Assembly: GCF_030441895.1 (NCBI RefSeq)
Contig: NZ_JARJAS010000009.1
Reading direction: 5' to 3' (one strand)
Length of the DNA: 64,000 nt
DNA from: Enterococcus_D entomosocium
GTDB lineage: Bacteria > Bacillota > Bacilli > Lactobacillales > Enterococcaceae
Shown here: one piece after another, positions 51,052-60,256 of the stretch
How the letters are laid out: each line of letters opens with the position of its first letter
Position numbering within the stretch: position 1 is the stretch's first letter
Notes under the pieces: generated by a model
The model's input: only the letters and a program-made list of their open reading frames with translations
What the model was told of the DNA's origin: nothing
Database searches by the model: none
Translations under genes and position numbers: made by a program

Positions 51052-51573
51052 ATGACCATAGCAAAGGATATGATGGTAAACGACGGCATTCGTGCACGTG
51101 AATTGCGTTTGATTGATCAAAACGGCGAACAACTTGGTGTAAAGAGTAAAGCTGAAGCATTGCAAATTGCAGAACGAGCAAACCTTGATGTGGTATTGGT
51201 GGCACCAAATGCTAAGCCGCCAGTAGCAAGAATTATGGATTACGGGAAATTCCGCTTTGAGCAACAGAAAAAAGACCGTGAAGCTCGTAAGAAACAAAAA
51301 GTAATCAACATTAAAGAGGTTCGTTTAAGTCCAACGATCGACGTCAATGATTTCAATACAAAATTGCGTAATGCACGTAAATTCCTTGAAAAAGGGGACA
51401 AAGTGAAAGCTTCGATCCGTTTCAAAGGCCGTGCCATTACCCATAAAGAAATTGGTCAGAAAGTGTTAGATCGTTTGGCGGAAGAAACTGCTGATTTGGC
51501 AACTGTTGAGCAAAAGCCAAAAATGGATGGCCGCAGTATGTTCTTAGTCTTAGCACCAAAAAACGATAAATAA
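51052..51573 (+). CDS. infC: Translation initiation factor IF-3
   Basis: 173 residues. N-terminal domain V-N-D-G-I-R-A-R-E, linker K-K-Q-K, then C-terminal domain with F-K-G-R-A-I-T-H-K-E. It binds the 30S subunit and checks start codons. GGAGGTGA overlaps the region just before ATG 51052 with only 3 bases spacing; an ATA at 51058 is 9 bases away. IF-3 genes often use AUU/AUA-type starts for autocontrol, so ATA 51058 is a serious alternative that shortens the protein by two residues. Confidence 0.95.
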   Translation: MTIAKDMMVNDGIRARELRLIDQNGEQLGVKSKAEALQIAERANLDVVLVAPNAKPPVARIMDYGKFRFEQQKKDREARKKQKVINIKEVRLSPTIDVNDFNTKLRNARKFLEKGDKVKASIRFKGRAITHKEIGQKVLDRLAEETADLATVEQKPKMDGRSMFLVLAPKNDK

Positions 51574-51633
51574 TGACTCACTGAGTTTCAGTTTAAAGTC
51601 AGATAACGAAAGATTTTGAGGAGGAAATTAGTT

Positions 51634-51834
51634 ATGCCAAAACAAAAAACACACCGCGGATTAGCAAAACGCGTAAAACGCACTGGCGGCGGCGGATTGA
51701 AACGCTTCCGTGCCTTTACCAGTCACCGTTTCCACGGCAAAACAAAAAAACAACGTCGTCAATTGCGTAAAGCTTCAATGGTTTCAGCTGGCGATTACAA
51801 ACGTATCCGTCAACAACTAGCACGCATGAAATAA
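51634..51834 (+). CDS. rpmI: 50S ribosomal protein L35
   Basis: 66 residues, very basic. M-P-K-Q-K-T-H-R-G-L-A-K-R and the R-F-H-G-K-T-K-K-Q-R-R-Q stretch are typical. GAGGAGG precedes the ATG at 51634. Second gene of the IF-3 operon. Confidence 0.97.
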   Translation: MPKQKTHRGLAKRVKRTGGGGLKRFRAFTSHRFHGKTKKQRRQLRKASMVSAGDYKRIRQQLARMK

Positions 51835-51897
51835 TTGCGTAACCCAAGCTTCACGTATACAAACAATTATCGATTTTCATATTAGGAGGAATTATAC

Positions 51898-52257
51898 ATG
51901 GCACGTGTTAAAGGTGGAACAGTAACTCGTAAACGTCGTAAAAAAGTGCTTAAATTAGCAAAAGGTTACTACGGTTCTAAACACACTCTATTTAAAACAG
52001 CAAAAGAACAAGTAATGAATTCATACAACTACGCATACCGCGATCGTCGTCAAAAGAAACGCGACTTCCGCAAATTGTGGATCGCTCGTATCAACGCAGC
52101 GGCTCGTATGAATGGCTTAAGCTACTCAAAATTGATGCACGGCTTGAAATTAGCTGAAATCGACATCAACCGCAAAATGTTAGCTGACTTGGCTGTAAAC
52201 GATGCAGCAGCATTTACTGCATTAGCTGACCAAGCAAAAGACGCTTTAAACAAATAA
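51898..52257 (+). CDS. rplT: 50S ribosomal protein L20
   Basis: 119 residues, basic, diagnostic segments A-R-V-K-G-G, A-K-G-Y-Y-G-S-K-H and R-D-R-R-Q-K-K-R. L20 is needed for early 50S assembly and represses its own operon through the leader at 50876-51000. TTAGGAGGA precedes the ATG. A GC-rich terminator follows. Confidence 0.98.
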   Translation: MARVKGGTVTRKRRKKVLKLAKGYYGSKHTLFKTAKEQVMNSYNYAYRDRRQKKRDFRKLWIARINAAARMNGLSYSKLMHGLKLAEIDINRKMLADLAVNDAAAFTALADQAKDALNK

Positions 52258-52280
52258 TCAATCGTTGGCAACAACGTTAG

Positions 52281-52306
52281 CCCCGCTCTTTGAGCGGGGT
52301 TTTTTT
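52281..52306 (+). terminator. Intrinsic terminator after rplT
   Basis: CCCCGCTC-TTT-GAGCGGGG with seven T. Confidence 0.95.
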
Positions 52307-52451
52307 GTTTTTCTCGGTGACCGAGGAATGGTTTCTCACTATCTTTCATACGTTTCTTTCCATTAAGCGAAAAATAGATTATACTTTTGAAAGCGGTTAT
52401 TTTATTTATCTCACGACTTTTCCACGAACACTGCAGCAAAAGGAGCTTACG

Positions 52452-54071
52452 ATGGCGATTGATTTATGGCGGCATTTTAAAAAAGGATTGACGGTATATA
52501 TTGGGATTGGAATTGCGGTCTCATTTTTGAGTGCCGCGAATGTCTTTTATTTTCAAAAATTACTCGATTCATTTGGCAAGACATTTGATTGGTCAGTTAT
52601 TTTTATCTATGGGTTAACGCTTGTACTGGTACCGCTTTTGTCCTATCTCGAGCAGAAACCCAAAACGAAATTGCACAACAGCATGTATTTCTATCTCAAA
52701 GAACAAGCTTTAGTGAAAATCAGCAAGATTACCTATTCTGAATACTTGCAGATTGGCTCTGGAGCACTCTTACAGAAAACTGAAGCGGGAGCAGCGGCGG
52801 GTAGAAATATCCATTTGAATTTTTATGGACGCTTGTTTAAAGAATTGCTTCCCGAAACACTGTTTAACTTAGCTTTTATTGCTATGATCGATAAAAGGTT
52901 GATTCCAGCGATCCTTGTGGGCTATCTAGTGGTGTTTATCGTGACCAATTTGCTTTTGAAAGTTTTACGCTCTCTCAAAGAACGTGCGCTAGTTTCAGAA
53001 GAAGCCATGAACAGCACCTTTATCCGCGGATTAACGGAAATGGTCACGTTTCGGATCAATAAACGGTTTGAAAAAGAGATCGCACAATATAAAAATATGT
53101 CTGCTGACACAACAGAACGTTTGACGAAAATGACGATGATCCATGAGTTTTTCTTTGGTTTTTTTGCAGTTTTAGTCGCATTGATCAAAGTCGCAATTGT
53201 GGTATTGGCATTCACAAATCAGATTACAGTCAGCTTGGGCGGTTTAGCAGCACTGATTATTTATGTGGATCGAATCTATACGCCTGTTGCAATATTTAAC
53301 GTGATTTTTGTTCAATACAGCTTAGATAAAGTTGCCTTTGCACGGTTAAATGAATTTTTCTATCTGCCAGAGGACAAAGCATTAACACAAGGAGATGCAT
53401 TGTCTGAGACCATCAACTATATCACAGTTAAGGATCTATCCGTCATACTTCAAGAAAAGAAAATCTTAACCGATAGCACACTGGAGCTGAAGCGGGGAGC
53501 GATTTATGGGTTAGTAGGAGAAAGCGGCGCAGGAAAATCAACGCTGATCAAAACGATTTTAGGCTTGTATCAGCCGACGACCGGTGCAGTTCTGATCAAT
53601 CACAAAAATTTGGCTGCTTACAACTTAAATGATTACTATCAGCATGTCTTTTATCTATCGCAAGATGCGCCAATATTCCAAGGAACGCTGAAAGAAAATA
53701 TCATTTTTGATAAGGAAATCGCAGACGAGGAAATCATAGCGGTATTAGAAAAATGTCAATTAGGCGCATTCTATCAGGCACTCAAGGGAGGAATGTCTGC
53801 TGAAATTGGAGAAAAAGGAGCCAACCTTTCTGGTGGGGAAAAACAGCGGATCGCTTTTGCCCGATTGTTTTTCACAAACGCAGAAGTCATTGTCCTTGAT
53901 GAAGCCACATCTGCTTTAGACGAAACAACAGAAGAAAAGCTTTTTGCAGCGATCAAAGACCAATTGAAAAATAAACTAGTCATTATGATCACCCATCGCC
54001 CGAAAAATTTGATTTATGCGGATGAGATCATTGAATTGAAAAAAACACAGGTTGAAGCGGCTTCATCATAA
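52452..54071 (+). CDS. ABC transporter, fused membrane and ATPase domains (exporter type)
   Basis: 539 residues. Six membrane helices in the first 300 residues, then an ATPase with Walker A G-E-S-G-A-G-K-S-T near residue 357, signature L-S-G-G-E-K-Q near 456 and Walker B V-I-V-L-D-E-A-T near 480. Half-transporter, so it must pair with itself or another half. AAAAGGAG precedes ATG 52452; a longer upstream reading crosses the rplT terminator and has no site. Export substrate unknown. The last codons form the 5' arm of its terminator. The adjacent XRE regulator is convergent. Confidence 0.9.
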   Translation: MAIDLWRHFKKGLTVYIGIGIAVSFLSAANVFYFQKLLDSFGKTFDWSVIFIYGLTLVLVPLLSYLEQKPKTKLHNSMYFYLKEQALVKISKITYSEYLQIGSGALLQKTEAGAAAGRNIHLNFYGRLFKELLPETLFNLAFIAMIDKRLIPAILVGYLVVFIVTNLLLKVLRSLKERALVSEEAMNSTFIRGLTEMVTFRINKRFEKEIAQYKNMSADTTERLTKMTMIHEFFFGFFAVLVALIKVAIVVLAFTNQITVSLGGLAALIIYVDRIYTPVAIFNVIFVQYSLDKVAFARLNEFFYLPEDKALTQGDALSETINYITVKDLSVILQEKKILTDSTLELKRGAIYGLVGESGAGKSTLIKTILGLYQPTTGAVLINHKNLAAYNLNDYYQHVFYLSQDAPIFQGTLKENIIFDKEIADEEIIAVLEKCQLGAFYQALKGGMSAEIGEKGANLSGGEKQRIAFARLFFTNAEVIVLDEATSALDETTEEKLFAAIKDQLKNKLVIMITHRPKNLIYADEIIELKKTQVEAASS

Positions 54072-54094
54072 AAGCAGCTTCAACCTGTGTTTTG
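54045..54094. terminator. Bidirectional terminator overlapping the ABC gene 3' end
   Basis: Perfect 14-bp stem ACACAGGTTGAAGC / GCTTCAACCTGTGT (54045-54058 with 54077-54090). The left arm is inside the coding sequence of the ABC gene; the A-run before it serves the minus-strand XRE gene. Confidence 0.9.
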
Positions 54095-54095
54095 A

Positions 54096-54671
54096 TCAGC
54101 GCATCAGTAAATGCGGCAGTGTACTAAGCCATGCAAGCATGCCGACAATCAAGGCAAAGACCAAGACGATGACTGTTTTTGAGAGGAAATCTTTTTTGAT
54201 GTCCCGCTTTTTCCTAATGGCATCGAGTTCTTGATTTTCCATGAAGGCAACGATCTCTTTATACGTTTTGATATTTTGGGTTTTCTTGATTTTTTCGATC
54301 TTCAATGCGGCATACATGGAGACGAGCCAAAAACATAGAGGAGGGGCAATCCACCAGTGTCCTGGTAAAAAGAGAGCAGGCCCAACAGATAATGCGGCCA
54401 ACAATGTAAAGACTAACATTATTTTCGTGTAGTGATCCATTGCTGTTTTCTCAATCGTTTCTTTCATTTGTTCAATATCCCCTTTGACTAATTCATCTAA
54501 AGAAACATCAAATAGAACACTGAGCAATAATAAGTTGTGAACATCAGGATAACTTTTTTCATTCTCCCAATTTGAGATTGTTTGTCGGGAGACATAGAGT
54601 TTTTCTGCCAGCCCTTCCTGAGAGAGACTTAATCGTTCCCGATGTTTTTTTATTTGTTTGCTTAAGTTCAT
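54096..54671 (-). CDS. XRE family regulator with C-terminal membrane segments
   Basis: 191 residues. N-terminal Cro/C1 helix-turn-helix (L-S-L-S-Q-E-G-L-A-E-K-L and V-S-R-Q-T-I-S-N-W-E-N-E-K near residues 12-40), then three hydrophobic segments near 85-105, 108-128 and 165-185. Such membrane-tethered XRE proteins are common in Gram-positives and often control a neighbouring transporter; the convergent ABC exporter is a possible target. ATG 54671 follows AAGGAG; an upstream Met lacks a site. Confidence 0.85.
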   Translation of the reverse strand: MNLSKQIKKHRERLSLSQEGLAEKLYVSRQTISNWENEKSYPDVHNLLLLSVLFDVSLDELVKGDIEQMKETIEKTAMDHYTKIMLVFTLLAALSVGPALFLPGHWWIAPPLCFWLVSMYAALKIEKIKKTQNIKTYKEIVAFMENQELDAIRKKRDIKKDFLSKTVIVLVFALIVGMLAWLSTLPHLLMR

Positions 54672-55221
54672 TTTATCCGCTCCTTCTACCATTAGTGTAG
54701 GCCAATGTCTGCTTTTTAACGATCAAATGTCTTTGACAACGCCTTGAAGTCAAGTGTCAAAATGTTTTTACAGTTGGGTTTATGCTGTTTACACAGCAGT
54801 ACAGCGTTGATTTTCTTCAACGAATAAGCGACAGTCAGCTTTCTTATTGTTTTTTTTTAGAAGCACCTGCTGGTTTCTTAATAAAGAAAATGATGAAGAG
54901 CATGTGCTGATTTTTAATGTTTGTCTTTATCTATTATTCATTAATTTCGCAAAGATGGGAAGAGGAGAAAACAACTAAGCGTGTGAAAGCATCATTTTTC
55001 CATTAGTGGATCTTTAAAAGTCCCTGTGTGTTGAAATGGAGCCATTCAGAAGTCACGTCTGTTTGTTGGTTCTGTTCTAGAAGAAAATCGACTGTTGATA
55101 AGCATATCTCCCCATAAAAACGTCTGCTTTGTGCTATACTGAGGCTTTGTAAAAATAAGTTTGTACAAGCAAGCAGCAACGGTTTTTTCATTGATTGCTT
55201 GCAAGAAGGAGCGTATACGCA
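54672..55221. other. Intergenic region before the ECF transporter
   Basis: About 550 bases with no supported gene. A small perfect hairpin TGCTGT-TTAC-ACAGCA lies at 54783-54798. An extended -10 (TGCTATACT, 55132-55140) is the likely promoter of the downstream operon. Between it and the start codon, GCAAGCA and TGCTTGC arms at about 55168-55202 can form a leader hairpin just before the ribosome site. Confidence 0.6.
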
Positions 55222-55821
55222 GTGAAAAAACTAAAGGTTCAAGATTTAATTGCAGTGGGGATCTATACAGCGATCTATTTTCTTTTAATGAGCGTCTGTC
55301 TATTGATTTTGCGTTTTGTGATCCCAGGTTTTCATAATTTATTTATTCCAGCAGTCACCGCTTTGTTTTCTGGCATTATCTATCTGATTTTATTGAATAA
55401 AGTACCGAAATTTGGCGCAATCACCATTATGGGTACCGTGGTAGGGCTCTTTTTTTTGATTTCAGGACATTTTCCATTGGCCTTTTTGCCCAATATGATT
55501 TGTGCCTTAACAGCTGATTTGATTCAATACAAAACAAAGCTCAAAGAGAACGTTCGCGTACTGGCGAGTTATATCGTCTTTAGTTTTGGCTTGATGGGCC
55601 CGATCTTGCCCCTGTGGTTTATGAAAAATGCCTACATCGATTCATTAGTGGCTCGCGGAAAAGATGAAACCTACATTGCCGGTGTGTTTGCTCATACCTC
55701 CAATGTGATGTTGGGGCTTTGTGCATTGGCCGTTTTGATTGGTGCGGTGGCTGGTTTAGGCATTGGTAGCCGCTTGATGGAAAAACATTTTCAACCAACG
55801 ATCCAATCGCATAAAGGGTGA
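55222..55821 (+). CDS. MptD-type ECF transporter S component
   Basis: 199 residues, about five to six membrane helices (near 10-30, 35-60, 70-95, 105-130 and 155-180). The sequence type (F-I-P-A-V-T-A-L-F-S-G and F-L-P-N-M-I-C-A-L-T-A-D) fits the MptD/Trep_Strep family of substrate-binding S subunits, whose ligand is not known. GTG start with AAGGAG. First gene of an S-T-A operon in which the T gene starts at its stop codon. Confidence 0.85.
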   Translation: MKKLKVQDLIAVGIYTAIYFLLMSVCLLILRFVIPGFHNLFIPAVTALFSGIIYLILLNKVPKFGAITIMGTVVGLFFLISGHFPLAFLPNMICALTADLIQYKTKLKENVRVLASYIVFSFGLMGPILPLWFMKNAYIDSLVARGKDETYIAGVFAHTSNVMLGLCALAVLIGAVAGLGIGSRLMEKHFQPTIQSHKG

Positions 55822-55826
55822 GGAAT

Positions 55827-56519
55827 GTGTCGAAAACAAGGTTTGATCCCCGCAGCAAATTGGCGGTGATTCTCTTTGCTAGTTTTACTATGATGGTGTC
55901 CATTAGCTGGATCGATGAGTTTGTCTTTGTCACGTTCTTGCTGCTGCTATTTTTAGTCAGCGGCTTTTGGAAAAAAGGCCTGATGTTCTATGGCGTGTTT
56001 GTCTTGCTGACACTGGCAGATAGTTTTTTGTTTCGCCAAGGAAACCACCTATTGATCGTGTTGCTGGATTTCTTTTCCGTCGGTTATCGCCGCTTATTGC
56101 CAACGATCATGGCGGCGGCTTTTGCCATTAGTGGGACGAAGAACAGTGAGTGGATGGCGGCGTTGCAAAAAATGCACGTGCCCAATGTATTATTAGTCCC
56201 GCTGGCAGTCTTATTTCGTTTTTTTCCCACATTGGTACAAGATTTCAAAAGTATTCGCCAAGCGATGCGCTTTCGCGGCATCTCGCTGTCGGCAGGATCG
56301 ATCTTGCTTCATCCACTGCAAAGTGCGGAGTATTTTTTGATCCCATTACTGATGTCGGCTGAAAAGACCGCAACCGAACTGTCGGCTACGGCGCTGGTTC
56401 GCGGGTTAGCATCAGAAACTCCCCATACCACCGTCCACGAACTGAAGCTGCGCTGGTGGGATGGCTTGGTCTTTTTAGCATTAGGCGGCTTTATCGTGAA
56501 AAGGATGTGGCTTGGATGA
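55827..56519 (+). CDS. ECF transporter T component (EcfT-like)
   Basis: 230 residues, several membrane helices and the T-subunit motifs with Arg and Gly for ATPase contact (S-K-L-A-V-I-L near the start, then R-A/S-I-R-Q-A-M-R-F-R-G near residue 145 and S-A-T-A-L-V-R-G near 190). AAAGGG lies 8 bases before GTG 55827; an in-frame GTG at 55818 overlaps the S gene and is the alternative. Links S subunit and ATPases. Ends with ATGA overlap into the ATPase gene. Confidence 0.9.
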   Translation: MSKTRFDPRSKLAVILFASFTMMVSISWIDEFVFVTFLLLLFLVSGFWKKGLMFYGVFVLLTLADSFLFRQGNHLLIVLLDFFSVGYRRLLPTIMAAAFAISGTKNSEWMAALQKMHVPNVLLVPLAVLFRFFPTLVQDFKSIRQAMRFRGISLSAGSILLHPLQSAEYFLIPLLMSAEKTATELSATALVRGLASETPHTTVHELKLRWWDGLVFLALGGFIVKRMWLG

Positions 56520-57952
56520 TCACACTAGAACAAGTGTCAGTGAAACGAGAAAATCGAACCGTATTATCTGAGCTTTCTTTGACAGTCGCAGCTGGGGAAG
56601 TTATCGTTTTGTGCGGCGCTAGCGGCAGCGGAAAATCGACCTTGCTCAATGTTTTGAATGGCTTGATCCCTGAGCTGTATCCCGCCGAAGTGCAAGGAAA
56701 GATCCGTGTCGGAGAAACAGACTTGCCAGTTGCCGATTTCTCCCATTATGCCCAGACGATTGGCGTCGTCTTTCAAAACCCCAAGACTCAATTTTTCACC
56801 ACGGATGTCTATTCGGAGTTAGCTTTTTCGATGGAAAATGCGGGCGTCGCACCAGAAAACATTCGGCAGCGAATCACCGAAGTAGCACAGCAGTTTTCCC
56901 TGACCCCGTTGCTTGATGCTAGTGTCTTTGACCTATCTGGTGGGGAGAAGCAGCTGATTGCTCTCGCTGCAGCCACGATGCTGCCCCATGATGTGTTCTT
57001 ATTGGATGAGCCTTCCAGTAATTTGGATCAAGAAGCGATCCAAAAGTTGACTCAAGGATTGGCTTCTTTAAAACAACAAGGGAAAACCATTGTGATCGCC
57101 GAACACCGCTTGGCGTATTTGGCGCCACTGGCAGACCGCTTTTGCTTATTAGAAGCAGGGCGGTTGCGGGCGTCCTATCCAGCAGCTCAGCTGTTGTCAC
57201 TGCCCGAGGAGGCAATTCACGAGTTGGGATTGCGAAAAGTAGGCGAGGCGGCATTGGAAAATCAGCACTGCCGAGAATCTTTGCCAGAAAAGTCTGGATT
57301 AAGGGCAACGCATCTGCAGATCAAGCAATCGAAACGCTCAGCAAACAGCAGAAATTGGGCGCTTAACTTGCCTGAACTACAATTGCCGACGAAGCAAGCT
57401 GTGGGGATCGTTGGACCAAATGGTGCTGGCAAAAGTACGTTGGTGCAAGTCCTGTCAGGATTGAAAAAATGTCCAGAAGCAGTATTTGCCATCAATGGAC
57501 AAAAGCGGACCCAAAAGCAGCTGCTGCAGGAAAGCTTTCTTGTGATGCAGGATGTTAACTTGCAGCTGTTTTTTGAAACGGTGGAAAAAGAGCTGCTGAT
57601 CAAAGCCCAAAACCCAGCTCGTTTTGAAGAAATTGTCTCATTGTTGCACTTAACACCACTCCTTGCCCGACATCCGCAAAGCTTGTCGGGTGGGGAAAAA
57701 CAACGAGTTGCGATTGGCAGTGCCTTGCTTTCTGGCAAACGTTTGTTGTTTTTCGATGAACCAACGAGTGGATTAGATTTGCAGCAAATGGAGGAAGTCG
57801 CAAAACTACTGCGAATAGTTGCCAAAGAAGTTGATTTATTAGCCGTGATCAGTCATGATCGTGAGTTTTTAGCTGAAACATGTCCTTACATGATTCAACT
57901 CGAAAAAGGAGAACTTGTTGGCACGTATCAGCTGGCAAAAAATATGGAATAA
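56516..57952 (+). CDS. ECF transporter ATPase, two fused ABC domains
   Basis: 478 residues with two complete ATPase units. First: Walker A G-A-S-G-S-G-K-S-T near residue 35, signature L-S-G-G-E-K-Q near 142, Walker B F-L-L-D-E-P near 162. Second: Walker A G-P-N-G-A-G-K-S-T near 303, L-S-G-G-E-K-Q near 393, F-F-D-E-P-T near 412. Both keep the key residues. The fused EcfA-EcfA' form marks a dedicated (group I) ECF system rather than one sharing the housekeeping EcfAA'T. Confidence 0.93.
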   Translation: MITLEQVSVKRENRTVLSELSLTVAAGEVIVLCGASGSGKSTLLNVLNGLIPELYPAEVQGKIRVGETDLPVADFSHYAQTIGVVFQNPKTQFFTTDVYSELAFSMENAGVAPENIRQRITEVAQQFSLTPLLDASVFDLSGGEKQLIALAAATMLPHDVFLLDEPSSNLDQEAIQKLTQGLASLKQQGKTIVIAEHRLAYLAPLADRFCLLEAGRLRASYPAAQLLSLPEEAIHELGLRKVGEAALENQHCRESLPEKSGLRATHLQIKQSKRSANSRNWALNLPELQLPTKQAVGIVGPNGAGKSTLVQVLSGLKKCPEAVFAINGQKRTQKQLLQESFLVMQDVNLQLFFETVEKELLIKAQNPARFEEIVSLLHLTPLLARHPQSLSGGEKQRVAIGSALLSGKRLLFFDEPTSGLDLQQMEEVAKLLRIVAKEVDLLAVISHDREFLAETCPYMIQLEKGELVGTYQLAKNME

Positions 57953-57955
57953 CTG

Positions 57956-57993
57956 AAAGACGGAGTGAACCTTGGTTCATGCCGTCTTTTTTT
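57956..57993 (+). terminator. Intrinsic terminator
   Basis: AAAGACGG / CCGTCTTT with an inner GAAC / GGTTC pairing and seven T, right after the ECF operon. Confidence 0.9.
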
Positions 57994-58093
57994 GGTCGAA
58001 CATGAAAAAATCTTCATGTTTTTTTCTTTCAATCAGTTAGGAAGTTTTGAAAAAATCCGTTATGATAGAAGCAAAACCAGAGGAGGAGCGCAT

Positions 58094-58801
58094 ATGACTT
58101 TGAAGATCTTGCTAGTAGAAGACGAAGAAAGTTTAGCCAGTTTTATCCAGTCCGAATTGACTTTTGAGGGATATGGCACGGTCTGGGCCAAAGATGGGCA
58201 AGAGGCAGTGACCTTGTTCAATCAGCAAGCAAATGCTTTTGATCTGATTTTATTGGATTGGATGCTGCCAATCTATGATGGCATCACAGTGGCGCGGCGG
58301 ATACGCAAAGAAAGCGACATCCCGATTTTGATGATGACCGCCAGAAATCAAACCGCCGATGTGGTGACGGGGCTTGATGTTGGGTTAGATGATTATTTAA
58401 CGAAACCTTTTGAAATCGAAGAACTGTTTGCCAGAATTCGCGTGATCGAGCGGCGGCTGCAAAGAGAAGCCAAACAACAAAAGAACCAGCAAAACCAATT
58501 AGTGGCGGGGGAGCTGATGATGGACATCGCCAAGCACTTGGTTCAGGTTGCCGGTGAAACCATTGAGTTGACGCCCAAAGAGTTTGGGATTTTATATGAA
58601 TTGATGAAAGAGCCGGAAGTCGTCAAAACCAGAGATGACCTATTGAATGAGATTTGGGGTTATGAATACGACGGTCAAACGAATGTTGTAGATGTCTATA
58701 TCCGTACACTGCGGAACAAGCTGGATGTTTGCGGCAAAGGCAAAATGATCGCAACCGTTCGAGGATTAGGCTATGTCTTGAGGACCGACCATGAAGAATA
58801 A
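58094..58801 (+). CDS. OmpR family response regulator
   Basis: 235 residues. Receiver domain with acidic pair E-D-E-E near residue 9, phospho-acceptor Asp in I-L-L-D-W-M-L-P near residue 53 and K-P-F near 105; C-terminal winged-helix domain with V-V-D-V-Y-I-R-T-L-R-N-K. ATG 58094 follows AGGAGGAG; TATGAT at 58061-58066 is the probable -10. The histidine kinase gene starts 11 bases before its stop codon. Confidence 0.95.
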   Translation: MTLKILLVEDEESLASFIQSELTFEGYGTVWAKDGQEAVTLFNQQANAFDLILLDWMLPIYDGITVARRIRKESDIPILMMTARNQTADVVTGLDVGLDDYLTKPFEIEELFARIRVIERRLQREAKQQKNQQNQLVAGELMMDIAKHLVQVAGETIELTPKEFGILYELMKEPEVVKTRDDLLNEIWGYEYDGQTNVVDVYIRTLRNKLDVCGKGKMIATVRGLGYVLRTDHEE

Positions 58802-60149
58802 GTCAGTCAACCAACGTAGAAAAACAGCCCAGTTTCAATTGACGAGCCGCTTTTCCTTGATACTCTTTGGTCTGCTGATTCTCTTCAATCTGCTGTTTAT
58901 TTTATTATCCGTAGGTTATTTGTTTGAACATATCGAAAATCGTGCCAGCAACATTCTTGAAGCCATCGAAAAAGGCGAGGCATCAGGGGATACCTGGGAC
59001 ACTCTCGTCAATGCCTATGTTTCGGCAGATGAAGAAGACGCCCTGCAAGTGATCTTAGCCGATGGCAGTGTCGTTTCATCAGAAGATGCGGAAGAGATTT
59101 TTGCCGATATCAATCAAGGACGAGTGATGCCATTTCTCGAAGACATCGTTTTTACAGAGGATGGCATCTATTACACGAAAACCCAAGAAGTCGATGGGGA
59201 TCAGGTGACGATCGCTATCAATGGGGAGGATAGTGTGGAATTAGCCTATGGTCTCTTTATGATCAGCAGTTTCTTGAATCTGATCGCTGTTGTGATTGGC
59301 AGCCTGCTGATTTATTGGAGTGTCGGGAAATGGAGTCAGAAACTTACCGGCATGGCGCAAGAAATTGCTGCCATTGAACAAAGCCGACAAGGAGAATTGT
59401 CAGTGTCTGAAGAACCCATCGAGATTCGTTCGGTGGCCTTGGCGTTCAATAAATTGTTGAAAGAACAGCGTGAGACGATCGAACGGGAAAAACGATTCGT
59501 TGCCGATGCTTCCCATGAGCTGCGCACACCTTTGGCTGCGATTCGCGGACATGTCCAATTGATCCAGCGGCGTGGAACCAAACATCCCGAAGTCATTCCT
59601 TCCTCGATGGCATTTATTGACAAAGAGTCGAAGCGTTTGGAAACATTGAGCAATCAATTGCTAGACCTAGAAAAAAATCAATCCCAAGAAGAAATGACCC
59701 TTGTTAATGTTTCCCAGATCGTCCGAGAAGAGTGTGAAAAACAAGCGACGATCGTTCCGCAATCGATTGAATATTTTGTGGAGAACCAATGTATGAAGCG
59801 AGGACATAAACGTGACTTCCAGCAAATCATCCAAAACCTGTTAGAAAATGCCGCGAAGTATTCGCCTGTTGATCAGCCGATTCATGTGACCTTGACACAA
59901 GAGCAAAGGCAGTTGTCTTTAACCGTCGTCGATTTTGGCATTGGGATTCCCGATGATAAGAAAGCCTTGATTTTTGAACGGTTCTATCGGGTAGAAGATT
60001 CTCGTTCTAGCCAGATTGCCGGTTCAGGCATTGGGCTTTCACTGGTAAAACAGCTGGCAGACAAATATCATGCCAAAATCACCGTGACAGACAATCAACC
60101 GCAAGGCAGTATCTTTAAGCTGGCCTTTCCAAATGAAAGAGAAAGATGA
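58791..60149 (+). CDS. Sensor histidine kinase
   Basis: 452 residues. Two membrane helices (near residues 20-45 and 155-180) flank an extracellular, acidic domain of about 110 residues. Then a HAMP region, the phospho-acceptor His242 in D-A-S-H-E-L-R-T-P-L and the ATPase domain with N-L-L-E-N-A-A-K (N box), D-F-G-I-G-I-P and G-S-G-I-G-L-S. The partner regulator overlaps by 11 bases. The negatively charged sensor loop may respond to cations or cationic peptides; inference. A PepSY lipoprotein follows as likely target or modulator. Confidence 0.93.
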   Translation: MKNKSVNQRRKTAQFQLTSRFSLILFGLLILFNLLFILLSVGYLFEHIENRASNILEAIEKGEASGDTWDTLVNAYVSADEEDALQVILADGSVVSSEDAEEIFADINQGRVMPFLEDIVFTEDGIYYTKTQEVDGDQVTIAINGEDSVELAYGLFMISSFLNLIAVVIGSLLIYWSVGKWSQKLTGMAQEIAAIEQSRQGELSVSEEPIEIRSVALAFNKLLKEQRETIEREKRFVADASHELRTPLAAIRGHVQLIQRRGTKHPEVIPSSMAFIDKESKRLETLSNQLLDLEKNQSQEEMTLVNVSQIVREECEKQATIVPQSIEYFVENQCMKRGHKRDFQQIIQNLLENAAKYSPVDQPIHVTLTQEQRQLSLTVVDFGIGIPDDKKALIFERFYRVEDSRSSQIAGSGIGLSLVKQLADKYHAKITVTDNQPQGSIFKLAFPNERER

Positions 60150-60256
60150 AGATTTTTTTAGATTTTCTTCAAGCAATTTTGATTCTTTTTCTTTGGGAAC
60201 TTGTTATTCTAAATATATAGAAAAAAGGAATACACAAACAATTGGAGGAATGAAAC

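Noticed and set aside
55003..55191. 62-residue minus-strand frame with hydrophobic start before the ECF operon
   Set aside because: No ribosome site seen and it covers the likely promoter of the ECF operon.
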